A DNA stretch of 64,000 nucleotides from Cognaticolwellia beringensis (GTDB taxonomy: Bacteria; Pseudomonadota; Gammaproteobacteria; Enterobacterales; Alteromonadaceae), in the NCBI RefSeq assembly GCF_002076895.1, contig NZ_CP020465.1, positions 310,001-374,000 of the forward strand, in the 5' to 3' direction. The notes under the pieces are model-generated. The model was not told where the DNA came from. It saw only the letters and a list, made by a program, of their open reading frames with translations, and did not search any database. Positions within the stretch are counted from its first letter, which is position 1. The number at the start of each line of letters is the position of its first letter. The translations under genes were made by a program, and so were the position numbers. Positions 1 through 8,086 of this stretch are shown one piece after another.

Positions 1-444
1 TGTGCGTTTTACGATAACTTTCAAACTTCGGCCTTAGCTAAATTTTATAAAAAATTGTGATGTTATCACTTTATAACAAGCTAATAAGGGCGAGTTTAAA
101 AGTTATAAATATGTTGAAAACAACTGGAGTAGCCATTATAAGTAATTGAAAGATGACTACAAGTTATTAGCTTCTAAAAGCCATCAGGCAGTAATGCTCA
201 ATGTTAACTATGGCTAAATATCACTGACAATAAATCTACTAAAGTTAAGTATAAATTAAGCATAAATTAAGCGAGTTTATTGTATTAAGGGTTTATAAGA
301 ACACTCAAACCTCGTCGATTGAGGTAATGTCTTATCGGGGATTATTGAGTTGTGATCATTGTTAAATTATTTAAGTGGATCTGAGCTAATTATTATTAAG
401 GTTTTTCTCATATGAGAACAGCTACAGTATTGCGTAAAAAGCGA
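1..444. other. intergenic stretch, nothing recognised
   Basis: AT-rich stretch downstream of the minus-strand diguanylate cyclase gene and running to the window edge. I see no convincing ORF, RNA gene or repeat. A short dyad (GTGAT-gtt-ATCAC, about 57-69) is present but has no supporting context. Confidence 0.5.
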
Positions 445-1722
445 TTACAAACACACTTTATTTCGTCCAGAGTCTTTAGCTTGATATAAGTATTTGTCTG
501 CCTGCTTGAGCATAGCGTCTAAGTTATATGCTGAATTTTTATCACTTTCAGTCAACCCTACGCTAATGGTGAATTTTATTGGATGCTCGTCCTCTATGTT
601 TATAGTACTTTTCTCTATAGTATCCCGAAATATATCTAGCTTTTCTTTTGCACTTAGCAGGTTTGAATCAGTTAATAATACACAAAACTCCTCACCACCT
701 AATCGACCAATAATGTCGCTATCTCTGAAACACTCGCACATTATTGTCGCGAATTCCTTTAACACCTCGTCGCCAGTTTGGTGGCCATAATTATCATTGA
801 TAGCTTTAAATAAGTCGATATCAATCATCGCTAAACTGACTGATTTTATGTTCCTTTTAGCGTAGGAAAGTGACGCTTTCGCTGCCTCAAAAAAGCCTCT
901 TCTGTTGAGAAGCGAAGTGAGTGGGTCACGAACGCTGAGTTCTTTTAATACCTTTTCTCGCTCTATTTGTTCGGTTACATCACGCTCAACTGCTGCAAAA
1001 TAAAATACGTCATTAAACTCATTTTTCATTGGCACAATATTCATATCTAGCCAATATTCTTTTCCTGACTTTGAGTAATTTAATATTTGCGCTTTTACGG
1101 GGAGTTGTTGGGCTAATGCTGTACGGATTTTGTAAGTGGTTTCATTACTTGTTTTAGGGCCTTGTAAAATTCGAGGTGTTTTGCCTAATACTTCTTCTTT
1201 TGTATAACCTGTTAAAGCGGTAAAAGCTTGGTTCACATAAACAATTTTAGGTCCTTTATCTTGATATGGTGCGGCTTCAGTTACCACAATAACGTCATTC
1301 GCTAGCTCGACAATATCTTCAAAGGGAATAACTTTTTTTTGTCGAGTAATATCTAAAAAGCTAACCACAATTTGTGTGATCTGATGCAGTTCATCGAACT
1401 CAGGAAAAGCATTACAAATAACCCAAGTAACTTTCTCACTAGAACTATCTAAAATACCCACTTCTAAATTAGTGATCGGTGCTTTGGTTTTAATAACGCG
1501 GTTTACTGGGAAAGTATCTACACCCATAACCTGGCTGTGCTTATCAACAAAGCGCCAGTTAGGATCAAGCGCGTCTTTACCTAATGCTTGGCTGCTAGTT
1601 AATCGTAATAACTCTAATGCTTTAGGGTTAGCATAACTTATCTTAGTGTCATTACTGTGCACAACCACGCCAGTATGGAGGTTCTCTAGCAAGGCAGCAG
1701 AATCAATTTGTGATAAATTCAA
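445..1722 (-). CDS. PAS-PAS-GGDEF diguanylate cyclase
   Basis: Predicted 425-aa soluble signalling protein that should make cyclic di-GMP from two GTP. Two PAS modules are visible: one at about residues 8-120, ending in a PAC-like segment, and a second at about 135-255 with the typical VNQAFTALTGYTKEE and VERDVTEQ stretches. A GGDEF domain follows at about 265-425. Its active-site loop reads GRLGGEEF, the intact GGEEF form, preceded by the conserved RDPLTSLLNRRGF segment. No membrane span or signal peptide is visible. The start is a TTG with a weak GGA upstream and no nearby in-frame ATG, so the exact start is uncertain. It is divergent from the neighbouring ethylene-receptor-like kinase gene. 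The stimulus sensed by the PAS domains cannot be read from the sequence. Confidence 0.9.
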   Translation of the reverse strand: MNLSQIDSAALLENLHTGVVVHSNDTKISYANPKALELLRLTSSQALGKDALDPNWRFVDKHSQVMGVDTFPVNRVIKTKAPITNLEVGILDSSSEKVTWVICNAFPEFDELHQITQIVVSFLDITRQKKVIPFEDIVELANDVIVVTEAAPYQDKGPKIVYVNQAFTALTGYTKEEVLGKTPRILQGPKTSNETTYKIRTALAQQLPVKAQILNYSKSGKEYWLDMNIVPMKNEFNDVFYFAAVERDVTEQIEREKVLKELSVRDPLTSLLNRRGFFEAAKASLSYAKRNIKSVSLAMIDIDLFKAINDNYGHQTGDEVLKEFATIMCECFRDSDIIGRLGGEEFCVLLTDSNLLSAKEKLDIFRDTIEKSTINIEDEHPIKFTISVGLTESDKNSAYNLDAMLKQADKYLYQAKDSGRNKVCL

Positions 1723-2104
1723 TTATTTTCCGTAAATACAGACGTCTATAGCTTTAGAGTAAAAGAGCTGTATCTAAGAGTCAATTCCAATAACCAAATG
1801 CCCTGCCTGTTTGGCGTATAAGCGCTTAAAAATAGTTATTTCTTTGGCAAAAATTGAGTTTTAAAATAGCGTATTAAACACGGCGTTGTTATACAGAGAG
1901 TGTTCATCATTATTGAGCTATAACGTTCAATAATGGATCGAACCAAAGTGAACTTGCTCTCCTCGCCAATCTGCTAATTTACCACTACAGTTATTTTAGT
2001 ACCAAAACATTATTTGCTTTTAATTGTTGGTTTTAATTATCGTTTTTAAGACTATATTTTAATATAAATTATAGTCTATAAAAATCATTGGAAAGTTATA
2101 ATTT
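1723..2104. other. divergent intergenic region, nothing specific
   Basis: About 380 AT-rich bases between the divergently transcribed diguanylate cyclase and histidine kinase genes. It must carry promoters for both, but I cannot pick a convincing -35/-10 pair or operator, and no small ORF stands out. Confidence 0.4.
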
Positions 2105-3286
2105 ATGCTAAAAACGTTGTTTTCAAATGAATTCATGCCACATGGCATGTGCTATATGTGGCGACCTGAGTTACTTTGGCTGCATGTTATTTCCGATGCT
2201 TTAATTTTCCTTTCTTACACCAGTATACCCATTACGCTAGTCTATATTCTGCGTATGCGTAAAGATTTAATTTTTTCGAACGTTATGGCGTTATTTGGCG
2301 CCTTTGTATTGCTGTGCGGCCTTACCCATTTGTTGGCGGTGTGGAATGTCTGGAACGGCACCTATTGGTTAAGTGGCGGGATGAAAGCTATGGCCGCTAT
2401 TGTTTCAGTGGCTACGGCTTATATGTTGTGGAAGCTAGTACCTACCTTAAAAAACATTCCGACTGTTGAGAAACTTAAAATTGAAGTTGAAAAACGTGAA
2501 GCAGCAGAAAAAAAATTGCAAGAAAAAGCCAGCATATTAGCCATTGAATCTAAAAGGTTAAATGACTTAAATGACGAATTAGAAGCTTATGCCTTTGCAT
2601 CATCACATGATCTTAAATCACCTTTGCGGGGTATTAGACAATTAGCGAGTTGGATTGAAGAAGATTTACAAGCAGAGGGTTTTACCTTACCTGAAGATTG
2701 TCGCGAACATTTTGATGTCATGAAATCAAGAATAACTCGCATGGAACACTTGTTAGATGATTTACTAGCCTATTCAAGGGCGGGTCATATCTCAGGTGAA
2801 TTGACATTAATCAATGTTAAAAAGTTATGTTTTGAGTTACTTGAACTTTTAAATACTACATCAAAAACCACCTTACATATTGATGATAATATTAAAGAAT
2901 TTAAGTCATTTCAGGCTCCGTTAGTTTTAGTGATTCGAAATTTATTAGACAATTCAATTAAGCATAACAATAAAAAAGGCGGCAATATCTGGCTTGATAT
3001 TATTGAGAAAGATAACTATTTTGAATTTAGTATTAAAGATGATGGCCCAGGGGTGAACGCCAGTGATTTTGATCGAATAACTCGAATTTTTAGTACGTTA
3101 AAAGCCAAAGATGAAGTCGAGGGGAGCGGTATGGGGCTCGCTATAATTCAAAAAATTATTAACAAATTTGATGGTTCGCTAACTTTTGCCAGTGAAGAAG
3201 GCGAAGGTTTAACCGTAATATTTACTTGGCCCCAAGAACATTATTTAAAAATGCTAATGGCTGCAGAAATAACACAAAGGGGATAG
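2105..3286 (+). CDS. histidine kinase with ethylene-binding-like membrane domain
   Basis: 393-aa membrane sensor kinase. Residues about 25-112 form three hydrophobic segments matching the N-terminal domain of plant and cyanobacterial ethylene receptors (ETR1 family). With a constant offset of six from ETR1 numbering I see D31, Y38, I41, P42, C71 and H75; the last two lie in LLCGLTHLL, the copper-ligand Cys-x3-His. A coiled-coil linker (about 120-160) leads to a HisKA domain with phospho-acceptor H168 in SSHDLKSPL, then an HATPase domain with N box LLDNSIKHNN, DDGPGV and GSGMGLAI. There is no GAF domain, unlike ETR1. It is followed by a decayed response regulator and a receiver-GGDEF-EAL gene on the same strand, so it probably fed a phosphorelay into cyclic di-GMP. 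Ligand identity (ethylene or another small olefin or gas) is inference. Confidence 0.88.
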   Translation: MLKTLFSNEFMPHGMCYMWRPELLWLHVISDALIFLSYTSIPITLVYILRMRKDLIFSNVMALFGAFVLLCGLTHLLAVWNVWNGTYWLSGGMKAMAAIVSVATAYMLWKLVPTLKNIPTVEKLKIEVEKREAAEKKLQEKASILAIESKRLNDLNDELEAYAFASSHDLKSPLRGIRQLASWIEEDLQAEGFTLPEDCREHFDVMKSRITRMEHLLDDLLAYSRAGHISGELTLINVKKLCFELLELLNTTSKTTLHIDDNIKEFKSFQAPLVLVIRNLLDNSIKHNNKKGGNIWLDIIEKDNYFEFSIKDDGPGVNASDFDRITRIFSTLKAKDEVEGSGMGLAIIQKIINKFDGSLTFASEEGEGLTVIFTWPQEHYLKMLMAAEITQRG

Positions 3287-3291
3287 GGGCT

Positions 3292-3712
3292 ATGGCGCAA
3301 AACTATAACGAAGTTACTATCTTAATTGTTGATGATGTCATTGATTTAGTTGGTATTAAACCTGCGTATTAAAAATACGCATCGAAGTCCTTCTGAAAGA
3401 GTTAGAAATGGTGTTGAAGCCCTTGAGGTATTACGAAGTAAATTGGCCGGTAAATCTATCATCGTATTGTTAGATTTGAATATGCCAATAATGGAGGGGA
3501 AGTATTTTAAACGAAATCCGAGATGATGCTGAATTAAATAGCATCATAATATTTTTTACCATGCCTAAATCTGACGAAGATAAGTTAGCAGCATATGAAA
3601 AAATATAGCAGGCTATGTGGTTAAGTTAGCGTTAGCTATTTCTTTTCAAAAACGGATCGATTTGTTGACTTGTTGTTGGCAAGTCATTGAATTTAATTAT
3701 ATTAAAAAATAA
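3292..3712 (+). pseudogene. decayed single-domain response regulator
   Basis: Five bases after the kinase stop an ATG opens a receiver-like frame (TILIVDDVIDLVGIK) that stops after 23 codons. The similarity continues in a second frame (VRNGVEALEVLRSK, then IIVLLDLNMPIMEG with the phospho-acceptor Asp context), a third frame (LNEIRDDAELNSIIIFF, PKSDEDKLAAYEK) and a fourth segment (NIAGYVVK, then WQVIEFNYIKK ending at 3712). At least three indels are needed to rebuild one stand-alone receiver of about 140 aa of the Rcp1/CheY-like type usually paired with such kinases. The ribosome-binding site of the next gene overlaps its terminal codons. Sequencing error is possible, but three separate indels in 420 bp, with intact long genes on both sides, favour real decay. 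Confidence 0.8.
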
Positions 3713-3721
3713 GGTTGGAAG

Positions 3722-5431
3722 TTGAAAATTTTACTAGTTGATGACGATCGCGTTGATCGAATGGCCACTAAAAGACTGTTAAAGCAATCAGATTTCGATC
3801 TGGAGATAACAGTAGCAGTTACGGGCTATGAAGCCTTAAGCGGCATGAAGTCAACAGAGTATGATCTAGTCTTGTTAGATTACAACCTACCAGATTTAAC
3901 CGGGTTGGAGGTTTTACAGCATGCGACTAAAAGTGGCATCGGAAAAACCGCCATTATCTTTTTATCAGGTATAGAGAATGAAGCTTTGGCGCAGCAATGT
4001 TTAGAGCTTGGTGCGCAAGACTTCTTATTAAAAAAAGACATTAATCCTGCGCATTTACGCAAAGCTATAACACACTCAAAACTTCGCCATGCCAATGAAA
4101 TGCAATTAGATAAAAATCGTTCAGACATGCAAGACCTTGCGGAGCATGATCAACTTACTGGCCTGTTAAATCGGTATGCATTTGAAGCCAGACTATCAAC
4201 AACAAAGTCGATGAGAGAGCGATTAAGCACTGGTTTAAGTCTAATGTTGCTTGACTTAGATAATTTTAAATGGATAAACGATACCCATGGTCATGACCGA
4301 GGCGACGAGGTCTTAATTGAAGTGGCAAAACGCCTTCAAAGTGTATGCCGTGAGGAAGACTACCTATGTCGCTTAGGGGGAGATGAGTTTGCGCTTGCTA
4401 TAATGTGTCAGGAAAAAGACTATTCATATGTAGTCGCAGAGCGAATATTTACCGCATTTAAACGTCCACATGAAATGAAAAATCTAGTCGTCAATATTGA
4501 GTGTAGTATTGGTATCGCTGATTTTACGGATGAAAAAGATATACTAAATGATGTTTTAAAAAAGGCCGATCTCGCTATGTACAGAGCGAAAGCTGATGGT
4601 CGAAATCGTTTTCACTACTTTAATGAAACATTGCAAGATATAGCAGAACGCCGAATTTCAATCGCGGCTGAATTACGCAAGGCTATTATGTATGACGAGT
4701 TCGTGGTTTATTATCAGCCTCAGTTATCAGCCGATAGTAATACAATAGTGGGTGCTGAAGCATTGGTTCGTTGGCAGCATCCTGAGCGGGGCATACTTGG
4801 CCCACAGGAGTTTTTAGATATTGCTGAAGAAACTGGCTTAATTGAAGAAATAGACCAAATCGTTCTGGCAAAAGCTAGTAGTCAAAGGAACGCTTGGCAA
4901 AAAACATTAATAAAGAGTACTGACTTCAAAATTGCCATTAATATTTCAGCTAGACACCTAAAGAGTGATACATTTTTAGATAGTGTACAAAAAGTGCTTG
5001 CAGAAGTTAACATCGATCCAAGTTTGATTGAGTTAGAAATTGTCGAAAGCGAATTAGTACAAGACTTTGCCAAAGCCGTAAATGTAATATCTCGATTAAA
5101 AGCCATGGGGGTGGATTTAGCTATTGATGACTTTGGTACCGGGTATTCATCTTTAAGTTACCTTAAGCACCTTAATGTACAAACGTTAAAAGTTGATCGC
5201 TCATTTTTGTCTGATGTCCCTCATGACAAAGCAAGCTGCCGGTTGCTTAAAGGGTTAATAAATTTAGGTAAATCAATGGAACTTAAGGTCGTTGTTGAAG
5301 GCGTTGAAGATGCTCAGCAATTAAGAAAATGTCATGAATATTTTGGTGATATAGTACAAGGTTACTTCTTTTCGGTGCCATTAAACGCAGAAGACTTTGC
5401 CGCATATTACAACCAATATAAAAGCAGTTAA
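3722..5431 (+). CDS. response regulator with GGDEF and EAL output domains
   Basis: 569-aa cytoplasmic protein. The N-terminal receiver domain (about 1-120) has the acidic pair in LLVDDDRVDR, phospho-acceptor Asp in LVLLDYNLPDLTG, and the conserved Lys in LLKKD. The GGDEF domain (about 140-295) has CRLGGDEFAL, an intact catalytic loop. The EAL domain (about 310-560) has GAEALVRW, the DDFGTGYSSL loop and VVVEGVE, so phosphodiesterase residues look intact too. It is therefore a potentially bifunctional cyclic di-GMP enzyme controlled by phosphorylation. The start is TTG at 3722, with AAGG seven bases upstream inside the decayed regulator's last codons; no earlier ATG fits. It is the likely terminal output of the ethylene-receptor-like kinase now that the intervening regulator is broken; that wiring is inference. 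Confidence 0.92.
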   Translation: MKILLVDDDRVDRMATKRLLKQSDFDLEITVAVTGYEALSGMKSTEYDLVLLDYNLPDLTGLEVLQHATKSGIGKTAIIFLSGIENEALAQQCLELGAQDFLLKKDINPAHLRKAITHSKLRHANEMQLDKNRSDMQDLAEHDQLTGLLNRYAFEARLSTTKSMRERLSTGLSLMLLDLDNFKWINDTHGHDRGDEVLIEVAKRLQSVCREEDYLCRLGGDEFALAIMCQEKDYSYVVAERIFTAFKRPHEMKNLVVNIECSIGIADFTDEKDILNDVLKKADLAMYRAKADGRNRFHYFNETLQDIAERRISIAAELRKAIMYDEFVVYYQPQLSADSNTIVGAEALVRWQHPERGILGPQEFLDIAEETGLIEEIDQIVLAKASSQRNAWQKTLIKSTDFKIAINISARHLKSDTFLDSVQKVLAEVNIDPSLIELEIVESELVQDFAKAVNVISRLKAMGVDLAIDDFGTGYSSLSYLKHLNVQTLKVDRSFLSDVPHDKASCRLLKGLINLGKSMELKVVVEGVEDAQQLRKCHEYFGDIVQGYFFSVPLNAEDFAAYYNQYKSS

Positions 5432-6123
5432 ACGGTGGCATAATACAACTTAATGAAATTATAAATTCTATGATGTGGTGTTATTCCTGCTATGTTATCT
5501 TAATAAAATCAGTTACTTGTTAATGTTTTAAATAAGGCTGAACACGATTTTCTCAGTATGAAATTTAACACCATAACTCCACTATAACTCCACCATAACC
5601 CATCGAACAATTGATATGCCTAGTTTCCAAACGGAGTAACTTTTTACCAAGCATCTGCTCGAAGCACAGTACTTTACTACGTTCAATACTCAGTTTTTCT
5701 TACCAATCATAAAACCTTGGTTTCGAGCCTATGCTCCATTCATAAACTGAAAAATTAAGTATCTTGCTTTATACCAAGTTGATTAATTAACGGCTCATTT
5801 TTAATGGCTAAAATTAATAATGACGGCGTTATAAAATTTATAGGTAGAATAATGACTGACTAAATTTTATGCCTTGTCATTATCCATTTTCCCTCATAAA
5901 AAAATAGATCACTTAATTAATCAAATAGTTATTAAAAATCGCTGACTTTATTTTTGCAAGATGAATCGAGGCGTTATTTTAGAGCGTCACACAAAGATGA
6001 TGCTGTTGATTTGTTTGGCCCATTGTTTTGATGTCGTTAAGAATTGTTGATTGGTAAGGCAGGAGCAGACAATACAGCGCACCTAAAATTGTCTTGTTCA
6101 GTCTAAGGTGCACACGTCTGGTG
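5432..6123. other. long gene-free stretch with a palindromic element
   Basis: About 690 bases between two convergent genes. The only structured content I see is the 162-bp imperfect palindrome at 5771-5932. The rest is AT-rich with no ORF, RNA gene or clear terminator. Confidence 0.6.
5771..5932. mobile_element. MITE-like 162-bp imperfect palindrome
   Basis: The two ends are inverted copies: TTGATTAATTAA at 5779-5790 is matched perfectly by its reverse complement at 5913-5924, and similarity continues outward to 5771 and 5932 (about 15 of 20 positions). Inner arms also pair: TAATGAC...ATAAAATTTA at 5818-5840 against 5861-5882. The segments between also align imperfectly, so the whole unit folds on itself. 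It has no coding capacity, sits in a gene-free gap, and has the shape expected of a non-autonomous inverted-repeat element. I cannot see a clear target-site duplication, and no transposase is in the window. Confidence 0.6.
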
Positions 6124-7239
6124 TTACGATAAGTTAAAGGCAACATGTTGATGAAAACGTAAGGTTAATTCGTCTTTTTCTGTTGGAATTTCAAGTTCAG
6201 TTGCAAATAAACCCATGGCTTGCTCTATTTGATTAACAAATTTAGCATAATTCTGTTCTTCGCCATTTTGGCAGTTAGCAACAAAGATTAATTGCACATT
6301 ATCGACTAATGCATCTGCTTGCCATTTGCTGACAATTCCACATGGACTTTGCTTTGGGTTGTAACCGAGCATTTGTAATTCGCCTACCTTTGACACTAAA
6401 TCATGCAAACTATGTCTAACAAGAGGGACCAAACCATTGGCGATAAGTGCACCATTATTTAAGTTAAAGCGCTTTGCCACTAATGAAAAGGTATCAGTTA
6501 AATAGGTATAAAGTGGGTTGTAGGGATCTGTTGTAGCAGAATCTATATCAACTAACCCAGAGATCCTATGATCAAGTGTTAAGTCGACAATCGCATAGGT
6601 AATTGATGACATATTTTCAGCTAGTTTTACATCTTGGCTCGCATACCTTTGTGCTATCGGCCTAAATTTATGTGCCTGGCTTGCGTTACAGCCTTTACTT
6701 TTAGCAAAAATATCATAGGTTAAATGCTGGTGATCACGCATGCGTATAGCGTTTAGTGGCAATGCTAATTGCTCAGAAAACTCTCCAAGCAGTGCTTTTA
6801 CCCGTTGATGAAAGTCTGCCGCACTCGCTCTAATATCATTACCTGATGCTAAAAAAACTAAAGTGATTTTTTTTGCTCTGTTATTGGCATCAAAAAATGA
6901 ATTTTGCAGTACATGCTGCTGTGGGTCGTAGTAGAAAATTATTTGCTGTTTCGTTTGCCACTGGTGCATTTCTTGGCTATAACGTACACGCACTAATTTG
7001 TCGTTAGCAACTAATATGCTATTCGTGATGGTATTGTCGTTACTTAAGGTAAATAGTAAATCGGCTAACGCTTGGTAACAAGCATAGTAATTTGTACTAC
7101 CGCTGCTATTAATATGCGTAGGTAATTGCGAAAGCAGTTGATCTGTTAACCTAAATTCAGCCAAAATATACTGATTATCGCGCGCGTTAACTGGTATATA
7201 AGCTTTTGGGGCAGCATTTCGTTTCCTAACTATTGACAT
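6124..7239 (-). CDS. conserved protein of unknown function (possibly DUF3083 family)
   Basis: 371-aa predicted soluble protein with no signal peptide or membrane span. It resembles an uncharacterised gammaproteobacterial family (the N-terminal stretch KAYIPVNARDNQYILAEF seems characteristic). I assign DUF3083 from memory with low certainty, and no catalytic motif is apparent. The start is the ATG at 7239 with GGGAG about eight bases upstream. A perfect 17-bp dyad (GGTATCAA-C-TTGATACC) lies 24 bp before the start and could be an operator. It stands alone, convergent with the signalling genes and divergent from the small DUF3820 gene. Confidence 0.6.
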   Translation of the reverse strand: MSIVRKRNAAPKAYIPVNARDNQYILAEFRLTDQLLSQLPTHINSSGSTNYYACYQALADLLFTLSNDNTITNSILVANDKLVRVRYSQEMHQWQTKQQIIFYYDPQQHVLQNSFFDANNRAKKITLVFLASGNDIRASAADFHQRVKALLGEFSEQLALPLNAIRMRDHQHLTYDIFAKSKGCNASQAHKFRPIAQRYASQDVKLAENMSSITYAIVDLTLDHRISGLVDIDSATTDPYNPLYTYLTDTFSLVAKRFNLNNGALIANGLVPLVRHSLHDLVSKVGELQMLGYNPKQSPCGIVSKWQADALVDNVQLIFVANCQNGEEQNYAKFVNQIEQAMGLFATELEIPTEKDELTLRFHQHVAFNLS

Positions 7240-7262
7240 AACATCTCCCTGAAAAAAACTTA

Positions 7263-7279
7263 GGTATCAACTTGATACC
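7263..7279. promoter_or_regulatory. perfect 17-bp dyad, possible operator
   Basis: GGTATCAA-C-TTGATACC is a perfect inverted repeat with a single central base. It is placed between the divergent genes starting at 7239 (minus) and 7397 (plus). Size and symmetry fit a dimeric helix-turn-helix repressor site; the regulator is unknown. Confidence 0.4.
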
Positions 7280-7396
7280 GATTGAAATAAATATGTCTTG
7301 GATTATAAGCACTAGGTGTGACATTTTTATGTCAAAGAGTAATCGTATCAGCAGTAATTAATAATATTTGGAGGCTCAATTGAGCATGTGTAACTT

Positions 7397-7618
7397 ATGT
7401 CGATAGACAATAATGCAGAATTAATTGCTGCGATAAATCAGATAATGCCCTTCGGTAAATACAGCGGCAGAAAACTGCTACAGTTACCTGAACCCTATTT
7501 AGTTTGGTTTTACGGTAAAGGCTTCCCAGAAGGAAAACTTGGCGAACAATTAGCGCTAATCTATGAAGTGAAGCTGAATGGTTTAGAAGATATGCTGAGA
7601 CCCTTGTTAAGAGGGTAA
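7397..7618 (+). CDS. DUF3820 family small protein
   Basis: 73-aa protein matching the DUF3820 family, recognised by MPFGKYSGRKLLQLPEPYL and VWFYGKGFPEGKLGEQLA. The full family length is present. Members are small cytoplasmic proteins of unknown biochemical role; some annotations call them quorum-sensing-regulated virulence factors, but nothing here supports that. It stands alone, divergent from the unknown gene to its left. Confidence 0.8.
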   Translation: MSIDNNAELIAAINQIMPFGKYSGRKLLQLPEPYLVWFYGKGFPEGKLGEQLALIYEVKLNGLEDMLRPLLRG

Positions 7619-8086
7619 TCCTGTTTATAGGATTGTTTAAATAAACTCTCTAAGTGCGGATCAGGGCGTTTTTATAAAACGCTATTCCACATGGATTTAG
7701 CGTTATTTATATTTATAACAGTCACTTATTTTATCAATGTCAGTGATTAGTAATCTACTTTATATGCAGTAATCGGCTGCTTTAGTCTAGTCATAGCCAA
7801 ATAATTAGTGAATTTGGTTTTACTTAATACAACCCTTTAAACACAATGAAATCCCACCTAGAAAGCTTAAATTAATTCAATACAGCTTGTGTTGTTTAAA
7901 AAGTTTATCTAAACCATTCTCTGCTAATATTAAAATTTATCTTAATTAAATATTTAATTAATTTCTTGATATTTATCATTATTTTACTTAAATAATATTT
8001 CTTTCACTTTTTAATCAATACAGCAACTTGACGAAATTACTTTAGTGAACTAATTTTTCTAAAGCTCTACTATCAAAGGAATTGGT
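7619..8086. other. intergenic, AT-rich, probable bacteriocin-locus promoter
   Basis: About 470 bases, very AT-rich towards the right end, preceding the HlyD-type gene. It should hold the promoter of the bacteriocin export locus, but I cannot single out a promoter with confidence. No ORF or repeat is seen. Confidence 0.4.
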
